NCBI RefSeq assembly: GCF_964656455.1
Contig: NC_135720.1
Span: forward strand, 99,708,696-99,772,695
DNA: 64,000 bases
Direction: 5' to 3'
From: Halichoerus grypus
Lineage: Eukaryota; Chordata; Mammalia; Carnivora; Phocidae
A program made the translations under genes and the position numbers. How positions within the stretch are numbered: the first letter of the stretch is position 1; every line of letters starts with the position of its first letter. Under the pieces are notes generated by a model. It saw only the letters and a program-made list of their open reading frames with translations, was not told where the DNA came from and ran no database searches. Shown here one piece after another: positions 26,715-39,767 of this stretch.

Positions 26715-26805
26715 ACAAGAGTTCATCTTTCTTTTATCAAGGAATAGCACAACTCTCAGACATTTTGAGGTCTGCTTCAACTTTACTGAAGTAACAATAT
26801 CAGCA

Positions 26806-27775
26806 ATGAAGATACTTTGTATTTTCCTGACCTTTGTCTTCACTGTGTCTTGTGGTCCATCAGGTAATATTTGTTAATATGAAAAAGGAGGGAAGAACAA
26901 AATGTTTTTTATAAATGCTTTACTCTGGAAAAAGTCAAACAATTAAATTGTTGTTAGGAGACTCCACATGAACCTATAATGCAATTCACTCTATTTTACA
27001 TGAAAGAAGAAATGAATTGGACCGATAGTTGAGAAAATAAAGGGGGAAAAAAAAATTCCCAGGATGTAGAATTAAACCTGTTCGTTATTTTGTTTGATGA
27101 GACTATGACTTCTTACATACTTCCTACTGCCTTCTCTTTTTAAATGTGACTTAATGAACTGATACTCTAGCTGTTGTCAAAATTAAGCTTTCTACAACTA
27201 GTCCAGTAATTTTGGGGGGAGAGGGGGTGTTAGAGGTAGATGGTTATTTAGAACACAAAACAGGTAGACTATTTTTTCCACATTTTTTTCTCTTTACTTT
27301 TGAGGAAGCATGCACAGATTAGATACTTAATGATATTCCATTTAAAAAAAAAGCTAGTGGCAAAGGAAATATTGTTGGATAAATAAGTATTTATATTGTC
27401 ACAATTTGTAGGGGATAAAATGTGAACTTTTTAATATAATTGCCTGGACATGATTTTAGAAACTGAATGGTTTACCTCTATACTTTAAACAACTTTATAT
27501 GCTTGTCTGTCTATCTATTACCTATCCACCTATTTATGCAAGGGGATTAAATCTGGATTTATGATCATAGATACTTTTTCTTAGTTTCACAGAAAAAAAC
27601 AAAAGAAGATGTAGAGAGAAAAAGAGAATGTTATCTTGTTCGTGGTGCTTGCAAGACTTCATGCAACAGTTGGGAGTACATATATAATTACTGCAGTACT
27701 GAGCCCTGCTGTGTTGTACGGGAATACCAAAAGCCAGTCCCTAAACCCATCAATACCACAGGGGATATACTGTAA
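26806..27775 (+). CDS. DEFB113: Beta-defensin 113 (two exons)
   Basis: Complete beta-defensin gene: exon 1 at 26806-26863, exon 2 at 27585-27775, 82 residues in all. Exon 1 gives a 19-residue hydrophobic signal peptide (MKILCIFLTFVFTV…) and ends in a phase-1 donor 'CAG|gtaata'; exon 2 follows 'tttttcttag'. The six cysteines are at residues 35, 42, 46, 56, 61 and 62 (C-x6-C-x3-C-x9-C-x4-CC), the beta-defensin disulphide plan. A basic stretch ERKRE precedes the first cysteine. The tail after the last cysteine is long (20 residues), proline-rich, and contains an N-glycosylation sequon NTT at residue 76. I identify it as DEFB113 from resemblance to the human protein (leader, RGACK, NSWEY). The product is expected to be secreted and antimicrobial; in primates this cluster is mostly expressed in the male tract. 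TATA box upstream and AATAAA at 27829. No disabling change seen. Confidence 0.93.
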
Positions 27776-27828
27776 ATTAAATTATAGGTCTACCATACTA
27801 CATAACACTAACTTGTAACATTACTGTT

Positions 27829-27834
27829 AATAAA
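27829..27834 (+). terminator. Polyadenylation signal AATAAA for DEFB113
   Basis: 54 bp after the stop codon, so the 3'UTR is short. Confidence 0.7.
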
Positions 27835-27839
27835 AATGA

Positions 27840-29202
27840 ACTTTCTACTTTTTATCCATCTATTTTCATGTGGGTGTCCTCTGGCCTCCTCAATTACACA
27901 ACTATATTATGGCGGCTAGTGAGTTCAATGTTGGGTTAGGTACGAGAGATGTAAAGAAGAGTGGTAGCTTATTTATTAAACTGGCAGAAGTTCTCCTCTG
28001 CCCACATGACAAACACCTTTCATCTTTAATGCTTCCCTCTACCTCTGGCCTGCTTATTTGCCCTGTACAGTAGCCTCGTTATTTTCATATGATCTTTTAG
28101 GCATCAGTCATCAATCATGGTTTATGCTACCTTTCCATAATTTCAGCAAAATGTGCTTGAGTCTTAGACACAAAGTCATAAACACCTTAATCACATAATA
28201 AGACACTATTGTTGATGTATTTATAAGAACAATCAAACAAAACTCAACAGGGAGTAAAATGTGATGAGAATAAAAGCAAGTTAAAAACACTTTTAAAGGA
28301 TTTTTTTTTCTTATTATAAAGTATAAGAAAATTTGGAAGAATACAAAAATATCCAAAGATAACAAAGAAAAGTCATTTCTAATTCTAAAGCTAACCTTTT
28401 ATCATAATTAACTCTGAACATAGGCAGCCAATCCAAGGGTCTTCTCTTCAGGTCCTTAAGAATTTTATTTAACTTCTTCGTATATAATTCAGTGTTTAAT
28501 ACTTCTGTCCTTGTCCCTATCTTCAATGAACTCATTGTGTTTCCAATTTTCCACATTTCACATTAATTCTACCATAATATTGAATTAATATTGACATGAC
28601 TTTCTTATGAATTATAAAGTTTTCTATCAGCAAATACTTGATGTGTAGAATTTAAAGTCTCCACTGAGTGTATTTTTTATCTATAGCTACAGCACAGATC
28701 TGGAAAATACAAAAATTTAGGTGAGAATTCTGATCTAGAGAAAATGTAAGAAGTTCAGTGAATTTGAGGTTTAAGAGGAAATGATAATTCCAAGTTTTCT
28801 TACTTGAATAAAATACTGAACACTGCAATCATTCACTAGGAAATATAGCAAGAGACATAGATTTTTGGAAAGGAACATTTATGGCATGTTGAGTTTAGAC
28901 TTTTTAGCTATACACAGGTGTGAAGCTTGGGACAGAAAAATGTGCTTCAAATATAGATTTCAGGAGCCATTAACAGAAGCAATGGGATAAAATCACCCAA
29001 AAGACTACCACAGATTGATGAGAAGGAAAAAAATGTCCAAAATTCTAAGGAGTAACATTTAAAGTATGTTAAGAAAAATTAGACTCCATAAAGGAGGGTA
29101 AGAAGGAGAAGCTAACCAATGAGATCACTCACTCCCAGTCTTCATGTCTTCCCAGATGAGGTCTCAGACATAGAAGAAAAGAGGCAACCTATTCCTATTA
29201 TG
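27840..29202. other. Intergenic DNA, nothing recognised
   Basis: AT-rich with no exon or clear repeat visible. The plus frame at 27870-28073 has no leader plus donor structure. Confidence 0.55.
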
Positions 29203-29216
29203 CTCTGTGTTAGTTT

Positions 29217-29414
29217 AGGTTTTTTTTTTAAGATTTTATTTATTTATTTGACAGAGAGACACAGCGAGAGAGGTAACACAAGCAGGGGGAGTGGGAGAGG
29301 GAGAAGCAGGCTTCCTGCTGAGCAGAGAGCCCGATGCGGGGCTTGATCCCAGGACCCTGGGATCATGATCTGAGCCGAAGGCAGACACTTAACAACTGAG
29401 CCACCCAGGTGCCC
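29217..29414 (-). mobile_element. Carnivore tRNA-derived SINE with exact 14-bp TSD
   Basis: T-run and 'agattttatttatttatttg' on the left, 'gagccacccaggtgcccc' on the right. CTCTGTGTTAGTTT occurs at 29203-29216 and 29415-29428. Confidence 0.97.
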
Positions 29415-29914
29415 CTCTGTGTTAGTTTTTGACCCATACAATCAATGAGCATAATAAAATTGTTTTTGTTTTAAACCATCAAGTTTCAGGGTAGTCTGTG
29501 GCAAAGCAATATTAGCCAGAAGTGTATATAACTTCCAAACTATAAAAGTTTTTAAAAAAGAAACAACACATAATGAATCATAGGCAAGTCTTCTGAAATG
29601 ATGGAATAAAGAGATCCAGAATTCTGTCCCTTCATAAAAGCAGCAAAATAGTGGCAAGAAATTGTCAAAATCAGCTTTTCAAGAGCTCTCCAAATTAACC
29701 ACAGATTTGCAGAAATCCAAGGAGCATTTATTGATTTAAAAAACAAAACAAAACAAAACAATGCTGAATCTCAATAAGAACAGTGAACTTTGTGGCAGTT
29801 CAACTGCCCCATTATTGTCCAACTCTTGCCTCACCAAGTAGCCTTGACATCCAGCAGCCGCCCAATCAAGGTAGCTGTGAATATACAAATAATATCTATA
29901 ACTCAATAATAAAA

Positions 29915-31040
29915 ACACACTAACCCAATTATAAAATGGACAATGGAGTTGAATAGACATTTCTCCAAAGAGGATATATGAATGTTCAATAAGCACATAG
30001 AAAGGTATTTAATCTCAATAGCCATCAAGGAAATGCAAATCAGCACTACAGTGAGTTACCACTTCCCACCCTCTAACAGAGTTATTTATAATGAACATAA
30101 GACACATTAACAAATGTTGGTTAGGATATGAAGAAAACGGAACTCTCATATGCTGCTAGTGAGAATGTAAACTGGTGGAAACACTTGGGAAAATAGAGTT
30201 CCGGTTCCTGAAAAAGTTAAGCCTGGAATTTTCATTTGATTCTGCAATCCCACTCATAGGCATATATGCAAAAAAATTGAAAAATTGGTCAATGCAAAAA
30301 CTTGCTCACAAATGTCCATAGCAGCATGATTCATAATAGCCAAAACAACCCAAAGGGAAACAACCCAAATGTTTATAAACTGATGGATAGATAAACATTA
30401 TGTGGCATACCCATACAATAGAATATTATTTTGGCAACAAAATGGAATAAAGTACAAACTCATGCTACAACATGGATAAAGGTCAGCAGACCTTTCTTGA
30501 GAAATATACAAAAATTTCCAGTAGAAGGAAGACTATGAAAGATAGAAATTTGGACCTTCACAAAGGAATAAATTGAGTTACAATTTGTAAGTTTGTGGGT
30601 AAATGTAAAATATTCTTTTCCCAGTTTTTAATCTCTGTAAAAGACAATTTACTGCTTAAAACAAAAGTAAAATATATTGTGTGGTTTATTGCATTGCAGA
30701 AAGACATGAATGACAATAGCCCAAACTATGGGAAAGGGAAAATATTAGTATAGGATTGTAAGAGCTATACATGAAAGTTAAAGAGCTGTATTATAAACCC
30801 TACAGCAAGAACAAAAAAAATATGTGTATAACCAATGGGGTAGATAAAATGTGATAATAAAAAATGTACATATAGGAGAGGAAGGAAAGGGGAACAAAGG
30901 AAAGGAGAACAAATAGAAAACAAATAACAAGGTGGCAGTTTTAAACACAACCATATTATAATTTCATTAAGTGTAAATATTAAATGTAAACATACCAATT
31001 AAAAGATAGAGAATGTAAGGCAGGATATTATATTAATTCT
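29915..31040 (+). mobile_element. L1 ORF2 3' fragment and probable tail
   Basis: 'ttctccaaagaggatatatg', 'caaggaaatgcaaatcagca' and 'tgctgctagtgagaatgtaa' are L1 ORF2 3' phrases, much mutated, recognisable to about 30490. The remainder to about 31040 is A-rich and only tentatively the same element. Confidence 0.7.
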
Positions 31041-31044
31041 TTTT

Positions 31045-31510
31045 TTTTAACAAATTATTCCAAGAAGTAACAGCTTTAAAAACCTTTATTTTCTCATAGA
31101 TGCTGTGGAAAGCATTCCAGAAGCAGCTTAGCTTGGTGCTTCTGTCTCAAGGTCTCTGATGAGATTGCACTAAAGCAGGTGACTGGAGCTATAGACATCT
31201 TGATACTCAACGAGGGTCAAAGGATCTGCTTCTAAGCCTGCTCATTTGGTTGTTGTCAGGCTTTGTTCTTGAGAGCTATTGGACATAGAGCTCCAATTCT
31301 TTATAACTTATTAAATAGAGGGTCATGGATTCTAACCAGATAATCTGGGCCACTCCATAGGAATTCTCACAACATGGTACCTTGATTCCCCCAGTACAAG
31401 TGATGAGAGAGAGAGAGAGAGAGAAAGGGAGAGAGGGAGGAAACAAGAGACAGATAGAGAGAGTGACACACACAAAAACAAAGAGACACAGACAAAAAGA
31501 GAGCCCAAGA
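31045..31510 (+). repeat. Old interspersed repeat (unassigned) with a GA-rich tract
   Basis: 'gaagcagcttagcttggtgc', 'ttctgtctcaaggtctctga' and 'gaattctcacaacatggtac' follow the order of a common mammalian repeat also present at 56030-56530. The (GA) tract at 31404-31440 and the nearby GA/CA-rich text account for the Ser/Leu-rich minus frames. Confidence 0.5.
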
Positions 31511-31553
31511 CTATAACCACAGTATTTTTAAGCGGTTATAATAAAAAATAAGA

Positions 31554-31808
31554 GGGGCGCCTGGCCTGCTAGGTCAATTGAGCACCTGAGTCTTGGTTTC
31601 AGTTCAGGTCATGATCTCAGGGTCGGGAGATCCAGCCCCTCGTTGGGCACCTCGTTCAGCACAAGTCTGGTTGAGATTCTTTCCCTCTCCCTCTCCCTTC
31701 TCCTTTGCTCTTCCCCCCCCCCGCCAGGCCCCTTGAATGCATACAAAGGCATGCATGCTCTCTCTCTCAAATAAATAAATAAATAAATAAATAAAATCTT
31801 TTAAAAAT
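31554..31808 (+). mobile_element. Carnivore tRNA-derived SINE, diverged
   Basis: Head 'ggggcgcctggcctgctagg' is unusual (GGGTGG replaced by GCCTGC). The (AAAT)n tail is long, and A-rich tail-like copies of 'aaaatcttt' continue to about 31870. Confidence 0.88.
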
Positions 31809-31869
31809 ATAAGAAAATAAAATAAATAAAATCTTTAAAAATAAAATAAAATAAATCTTTAAAAAATAT

Positions 31870-33290
31870 AAGAAATCTTTCAAACCAATGATTTAAGCCT
31901 CCATTTTAAGAACTTAGAAAAAGAAGAAAAAAGAATTTAGAAAAAGAAAGGCAAAATAAACCTCATTTTAGAAACTATATACCTCAATGAAGCCTTTATT
32001 TTTACTAGGCAGAAGGAAGGAAATAATAAAATAAGATCAGCAATTAATTAAATTTGAAATGGAGAAACAATAGGAAAAAATCAACAAAAATAAAAGCTGT
32101 TTTTTTAAAGGTAAAAAATTGATTTTCAGAAATATCTAACCAGATTGATTAAAAAAAGAAAGAGAAAGAGAAAGAAAGCACAAATGACTAATATTAGGAA
32201 TGAATAGGAGAAAAGACAACAGATATAAAAAATACTAAAAGAACAGTAAGAGAATACAATAATCAATGATATACCTATACTTTGATAACTGTTATGAAAA
32301 GGAAAAATTCCTCAAATGATGTAAACCACCAAGATTCACACAAGAAAACATTTGCAACTTGTATAATTCTATATCCTTTTTTAATAATGTCTATTTACAA
32401 ATCTTCCCACATAGAAAATACCAGGTATAGATGGCTTCATTGCTGAATTTTTCTAAATATTTAATAATGAAAGCATATTCACTATACACAGAACACTTTG
32501 TATAATAGAATAAGAAAGAATATTTCCCAAATGATATTAGGAGGCCAGCATTATCCATAACAAAACTCAAAAAATGAAATTTCAAGGAGGGGTACCTGGA
32601 TGGCTCAGTCAGTTAAGCGTCTGCCTTAGACTCAGGTCAAGACCCCAGGGTCCTGGGATTGAGCCCTGCATGGACTCTCACTCAGTGGGGAGTCTGCTTC
32701 TCCCTCTCCCTCTCCCTCTGCACCTCCCCTGCTCCTGCTTTTTCTCTCCCTTTCCCTCTCTCTCTCTCTCTCTCAAATAAGTAAGTAAAATTAAAAAACA
32801 AAAAATTGTTTGGAAATTTACAAGCCCAAAAATAGCCATGATAAATTGAAGAATTGAGAACTAAGTTGTAAAGCTGACACTACTTGATTCCAGAGTTTAC
32901 TGTAATGTTTCAATAACTAAGAGAATTTGGTATGGCCATAAAATAGAAAGAGATTGATCAACGAATCAGAACGTAAAGTCTTGAAACCGATGCCAATATG
33001 TGTAGTCAATTGATTTTTTACAAAGTTGTCAAAGATATTCATTTGGATTATATCTTCATTTTTGGAGTTTCTACTCTAGTAAAAACAATTCCTACACACA
33101 GGAGATTCACTGTCAAACAAGAGAAATACTGTTCTTCCCGAACGGAGGTTTTAGTTTTGTTTAAATAAAACCACAACCCAGTTGAAGAAATCATGTGGAA
33201 AGGTCTAAGAGTTCTGGTACAGGAAATTGTGTCCCAGAAAAAAAAGCAATGTTTGTTTTGTTTTGTTTCTTCAAGACATTGAGAGTTCTA
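31870..33290 (+). mobile_element. Degenerate L1 ORF2 sequence, split by a SINE
   Basis: 'aatatctaaccagattgatt', 'ataccaggtatagatggctt' and, beyond the SINE, 'gccataaaatagaaagagat' with 'tagtcaattgattttttaca' follow L1 ORF2 order. It is full of stops. It points toward the minus-strand L1 at 33305-35505, giving a tail-to-tail pair. Confidence 0.7.
32589..32803 (+). mobile_element. Carnivore tRNA-derived SINE
   Basis: Head 'ggggtacctggatggctcag' with a long (CT) run at about 32700-32775, inserted inside the degenerate L1. Confidence 0.94.
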
Positions 33291-33304
33291 ACCCCTCTGC
33301 TCAC

Positions 33305-35505
33305 TTTATTTTTTTTTTAATTTTTTTTATTAACATGTAATGTATTATTTGTTTCAGGGGTACAGGTCTGTGATTCATCAGTCTTACACAATTCACAGCG
33401 TTCATCATAGCACATACCCTCCCCAATGTCCGTCACCCAGCCACCCAAACCCTCCCACCCCCCTCCACTCCAGCAACCTTCAGTTTGTTTCCTGACATTA
33501 AGAGTCTCTCATTGTTTGTCTCCCTCTCTGGTTTTGTCTTGTTTCATTTTTCCCTCCCTTCCCCTATCAGTGAGATCATATGATAATTGTCTTTCTCTGA
33601 TTGACTTATTTCACTTAGCATAATACCCTCTAGTTCCATCCACATCATTGCAAATGGCAAGATTTCAATTTTTGAGGGCTGCATAATATTCCATTGTAAA
33701 TATACATACACATCTTCTTTATCCATTCATCAGTTGATGGACATCTAGGCTCTTTCCATAGTTTAGCTATTGTGGACATTGCAGCTATAAAGATTGGGGT
33801 GCACGTGCCCCTTCCGATCACTACATTTGTATCTTTGGGGTAAATACCCAGTAGTGCAATTGCTGGGTCATAGGGTAGCTCTATTTTCAACTTTTTGAGG
33901 AACCTCCATAGTTTTTTCCAGAGTGGCTGCACCAGCTTGCATTCCCACCAACAGTGTAAGAGGGATCCTCTTTCTCTGCATCCTCGCCAAAATCTGTCGT
34001 TTCCTGACTTGTTAATTTTAGCCATTCTGACTGGTGTGAGGTGGTATCTCATTGAGGTTTTGATTTGGATTTCCCTGATGCAGAGAAATATTGAGCACTT
34101 TTTGATGTGTCTGTTGGCCATTTGGATGTCTTCTTTGGAAAAATGTCTGTTCATGTCTTCTGCCCATTTCTTGATTGGATTATTTGTTCTTTAGGTGTTG
34201 AATTTGATAAGTTCTTTATAGATTTTGGATACTAGCCTTTTATCTGATATGTCGTTTGCAAATATCTTCTCCCATTTGTTGGTTGTCTCTTGGTTTTGTT
34301 GACTGTTTCTTTTGCTGTGCAGAAGCTTTTTATCTTGATGAAGTCCTAATAGTTCATTTTTGCCCTTGCTTCCCTTGCCTTTGGTAATGTTTCTAGGAAG
34401 AAGTTACTGTGGCTGAGGTCGAAGAGGTTGCTGCCTGTGTTCCCCTCTAGGATTTTGATGGATTCTTGTCTCTCATTGAGGTCTTTCATCCATTTCTGTT
34501 TATCTTTGTGTAAGAAAATAGTCCGGTTTCATTCTTCTACACGTGGCTGTCCAATTTTCCCAACACCATTTGTTGAAGAGACTGTCTTTTTTTCCATTGG
34601 ACATTCTTTCCTGCTTTGTTGAAGATGAGTTGACCATAGAGTTGAGGGTCCATTTCTGGGCTCTCTAGTCTGTTCCAGTGATCTATGTGTCTGTTTTTGT
34701 GCCAGTACCATACTGTCTTGATGATGACAGCTTTGTCATAGAGCTTGAAGTCCGGAATTGTGATGCCACCAGCTTTGCTTTTCTTTTTCAACATTCCTCT
34801 GGCTATTCGGGGTCTTTTCTGGTTCCATACAAATTTTAGGATTATTTGTTCCATTTCTTTGAAAAAAGTGGATGGTATTTTGATGGGGATTGCATTAAAT
34901 GTGTAGATTGCTCTAGGTAATATTGACATCTTCACAATATTTGGTCTTCCAATCTATGAGCATGGAATGTTCTTCCATTTCCTTGTGTCTTCCTCAATTT
35001 CTTTCATGAGTATTTTATAGTTTTCTGAGTACAGATGCTTTGCCTCTTTGGTTGGATTTATCCTAGGTATCTTATGGTTTTCGGTGCAATTGTCAATGGG
35101 ATCAACTCCTTAATTTCTCTTTCTTCTGTCTTGTTGTTGGTGTATAGGAATGCCACTGATTTCTGTGCATTGATTTTATATCCTGCCACGTGACTGAATT
35201 CCTGTATGAGTTCTAGCAGTTTTGGGGTGGAGTCTTTTGGGTTTTCCACATAAAATATCATATCATCTGCAAAGAGTGAGAGTTTGACTTCTTCTTTGCT
35301 GATTCATATGCCTTTTATTTCTTTTTGTTGTCTGATTGCTGAGGCCAGGACTTCTAGTACTATGTTGAATAGAAGTGGTGATAGTGGACATCCCTGCCAT
35401 GTTCTTGACCTTAGGGGAAAAGCTCTCAGTTTTTCTCCATTGAGAATAATATTTGCTGTGGATTTTTCATAGATGGCTTTTATGATAAGTTTAAAGAAGC
35501 CCATT
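33305..35505 (-). mobile_element. 5'-truncated L1: 3' half of ORF2 plus 3'UTR, broken
   Basis: On the minus strand this holds the reverse transcriptase part of L1 ORF2 from the [10 protein letters not shown] block (about 35400-35440) and the FADDM catalytic box (35259-35273). The C-terminal region follows, with the HCWWECK segment and the [13 protein letters not shown] block (33820-34070), then the 3'UTR with its T-run at 33307-33317. ORF2 normally supplies endonuclease and reverse transcriptase. Here the endonuclease and N-terminal part are missing. The frame is broken into pieces at about 35504-35304, 35261-35058, 34935-34537 and 34154-33645, with at least one stop just upstream of FADD. 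It cannot be active. Plus-strand frames across it are shadows. Confidence 0.95.
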
Positions 35506-35509
35506 CAAC

Positions 35510-35860
35510 CTACATCCACAGACCTTACTATGAGAATTCCCTGAAGCAGAGGCTTTGGGGTAAAGACAAGGAAATCCCCCTGAGGTATTTAATTCTTCAT
35601 CTTAGAACCAGTGCTTTTACAACAATATGTAAAAGCAAAGGCATGAATAAGTAAGATAACACCACCAAACAGAACACTAGATCCTGAGAAAACAGTTCAA
35701 GGAAAACAGAGTTTAATATGAACAAAACTCTCAAATATATTTGCAGAGGGATTCAAGAAGATCTTACATCTACAAAACAAAAACACTGCTCCATGGCAAA
35801 AGAATAATCGGAGAACAGATAAGGGCACTTACATCCTAAATATGTTTGCTTAAAAAAATT
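35510..35860. other. Repeat-like DNA between L1 and SINE
   Basis: Old L1-like wording ('aagaagatcttacatctaca') but not assignable. No gene. Confidence 0.35.
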
Positions 35861-35878
35861 AGAAAAACTGAAAAGTGA

Positions 35879-36078
35879 GGGGCACCTGGGTGGCTCAGTC
35901 ATTAAGTGTCTGCCTTTGGCTTGGGTCATGATCCCAGGATCCTGGGATGGAGTCCCACATTGGGCTCCTTGTTCAGCGGGAAGCTTGTTTCTTCCTCTCC
36001 CACTCCCCCTGCTTGTGTTCCCTCTCTCTGTGTCTCTCTCTATCTCTGTCAAATAAATAAAGAAAAGAAAAAAAAAAA
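35879..36078 (+). mobile_element. Carnivore tRNA-derived SINE with exact 18-bp TSD
   Basis: Head 'ggggcacctgggtggctcag'. AGAAAAACTGAAAAGTGA is repeated exactly at 35861-35878 and 36079-36096, which suggests a fairly recent insertion. Confidence 0.98.
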
Positions 36079-36099
36079 AGAAAAACTGAAAAGTGAAAG

Positions 36100-37340
36100 A
36101 TATTTAAATCATAAAATAACGTAAGTAGATATAAAAATAAGATTTATATAAAAATAAAAAAAGAAGAAAGAAGAAAATTTCAACGTCTGACTAAAAGAAA
36201 TCCCCCAAAGAGGGAAGATAAGTATACACACAATGAGGAAAAGACTTTATCAGAGAAAGAAATAGAAAAAGAGAAGAGAACACAACATCTTCCCAGATTT
36301 GAAGATAGAAGCTCACCTGTGCCAGACAGAACTCATAAAAAAGAAGTTCACACCAGGAAATGTGTGAATCATGAGATTTGGGTACAAATTATGAAGAGAA
36401 TGTCCTATAAGTGTCTAGAGAGAGGAAAAATCAAACCATTTAAAAGGACCTAGCCTAGCATTGGAATTCTCATCAAGAAAACTGAATGGTAGAAATTAGT
36501 AGAGTAATGACTTCACAAATGATTTTGAGCCTAGATTTTACATCCAAACAATCAGGTATGAGGGCAGAATAAAAATGTTTTCCAGCATTGAAATTCTTGT
36601 ATTTCCTATCTTTTTTGAGAACATTTCTGGATGGAGGGAAAAAAAGAGAGAGAGAGAGGAGACGTGAGATCCAAATTACAGTAGATTCAGTGTAGTTGAA
36701 CAGGTTCAGAAACTCTTAGAATGAAGCAGGGACAGGTATAGCCTATGGTACTAGGGTAAACTTAAGGATGAGGAATGACCATTATTTATATTTTTCATCC
36801 ACATCCAGAAGATAATTACAGGAAAAAATATTTTTCAAAAACATTATAACCAAAAATGAAACAACTAAAACCAAAAGACTTGAAAACATTTGAGAAAAAA
36901 AAAACTAAGAAAGAAGAGAGAAAATAAAATAATAATAATAATAGTAAAATAATAGTAATAATTCACTTGACTTTGAAACTAATATTTGTCTTTGGTTAGC
37001 ACATCAGACACATTAAAAAGGCAATAGAGTTCATCCTATTATTGTATTACAGGATTTCAATATAAAGCTTCAATGTCTCAATTCTGAGTGCAAATATTAT
37101 CCTAGACAAGATAAAAGGAAATGTATGACAACAAGTGAATGAGATGTACAGAGTGGGGAGGAATGTTGGAGGGAATGGCAAGGGGACTAATATCTTCATT
37201 TTAAATAGAGAAAGTTTCATGTTGTGACCAATGTTGGTGGGGAAAAAAACGAGGTATTTAAATGTTTAAAGACAGCCTACAGAATTTTTGAAAATTAATA
37301 TAACTTTCTAATATTTGAGGAGCAGAACAGCACAGGAGTG
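36100..37340 (+). mobile_element. Old L1-like (L1M/HAL1-type) sequence
   Basis: 'tgaatggtagaaattagtag' and 'cctagattttacatccaaac' followed by 'aatcaggtatgagggcagaa' resemble the internal region of old L1M elements. No open frame survives. A-rich and (AAT)n stretches at 36925-36962. Confidence 0.45.
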
Positions 37341-37367
37341 TAAGTGATCTGAATCCACATTTTTCTT

Positions 37368-39678
<2,311 letters not shown>

Positions 39679-39686
39679 TATAAATA
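39679..39686 (+). promoter_or_regulatory. TATA box of DEFB114
   Basis: TATAAATA 89 bp before the DEFB114 ATG, in the same relative place as the DEFB113 TATA box. Predicted start of transcription near 39710. Confidence 0.65.
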
Positions 39687-39767
39687 GTAAATGTCTCCTG
39701 GCTTTTTGGAAAGTGTGCTACTCTCTAGATTTTGTTACCAAATCTTCCAGCAGCTTCTTTCTGCAGA

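Noticed and set aside
27636..27818. Plus-strand 60-residue frame starting inside DEFB113 exon 2
   Set aside because: Out of frame with the defensin cysteine reading; a shadow of the real exon.
33895..34194. Plus-strand 99-residue open frame
   Set aside because: Antisense shadow of L1 ORF2.
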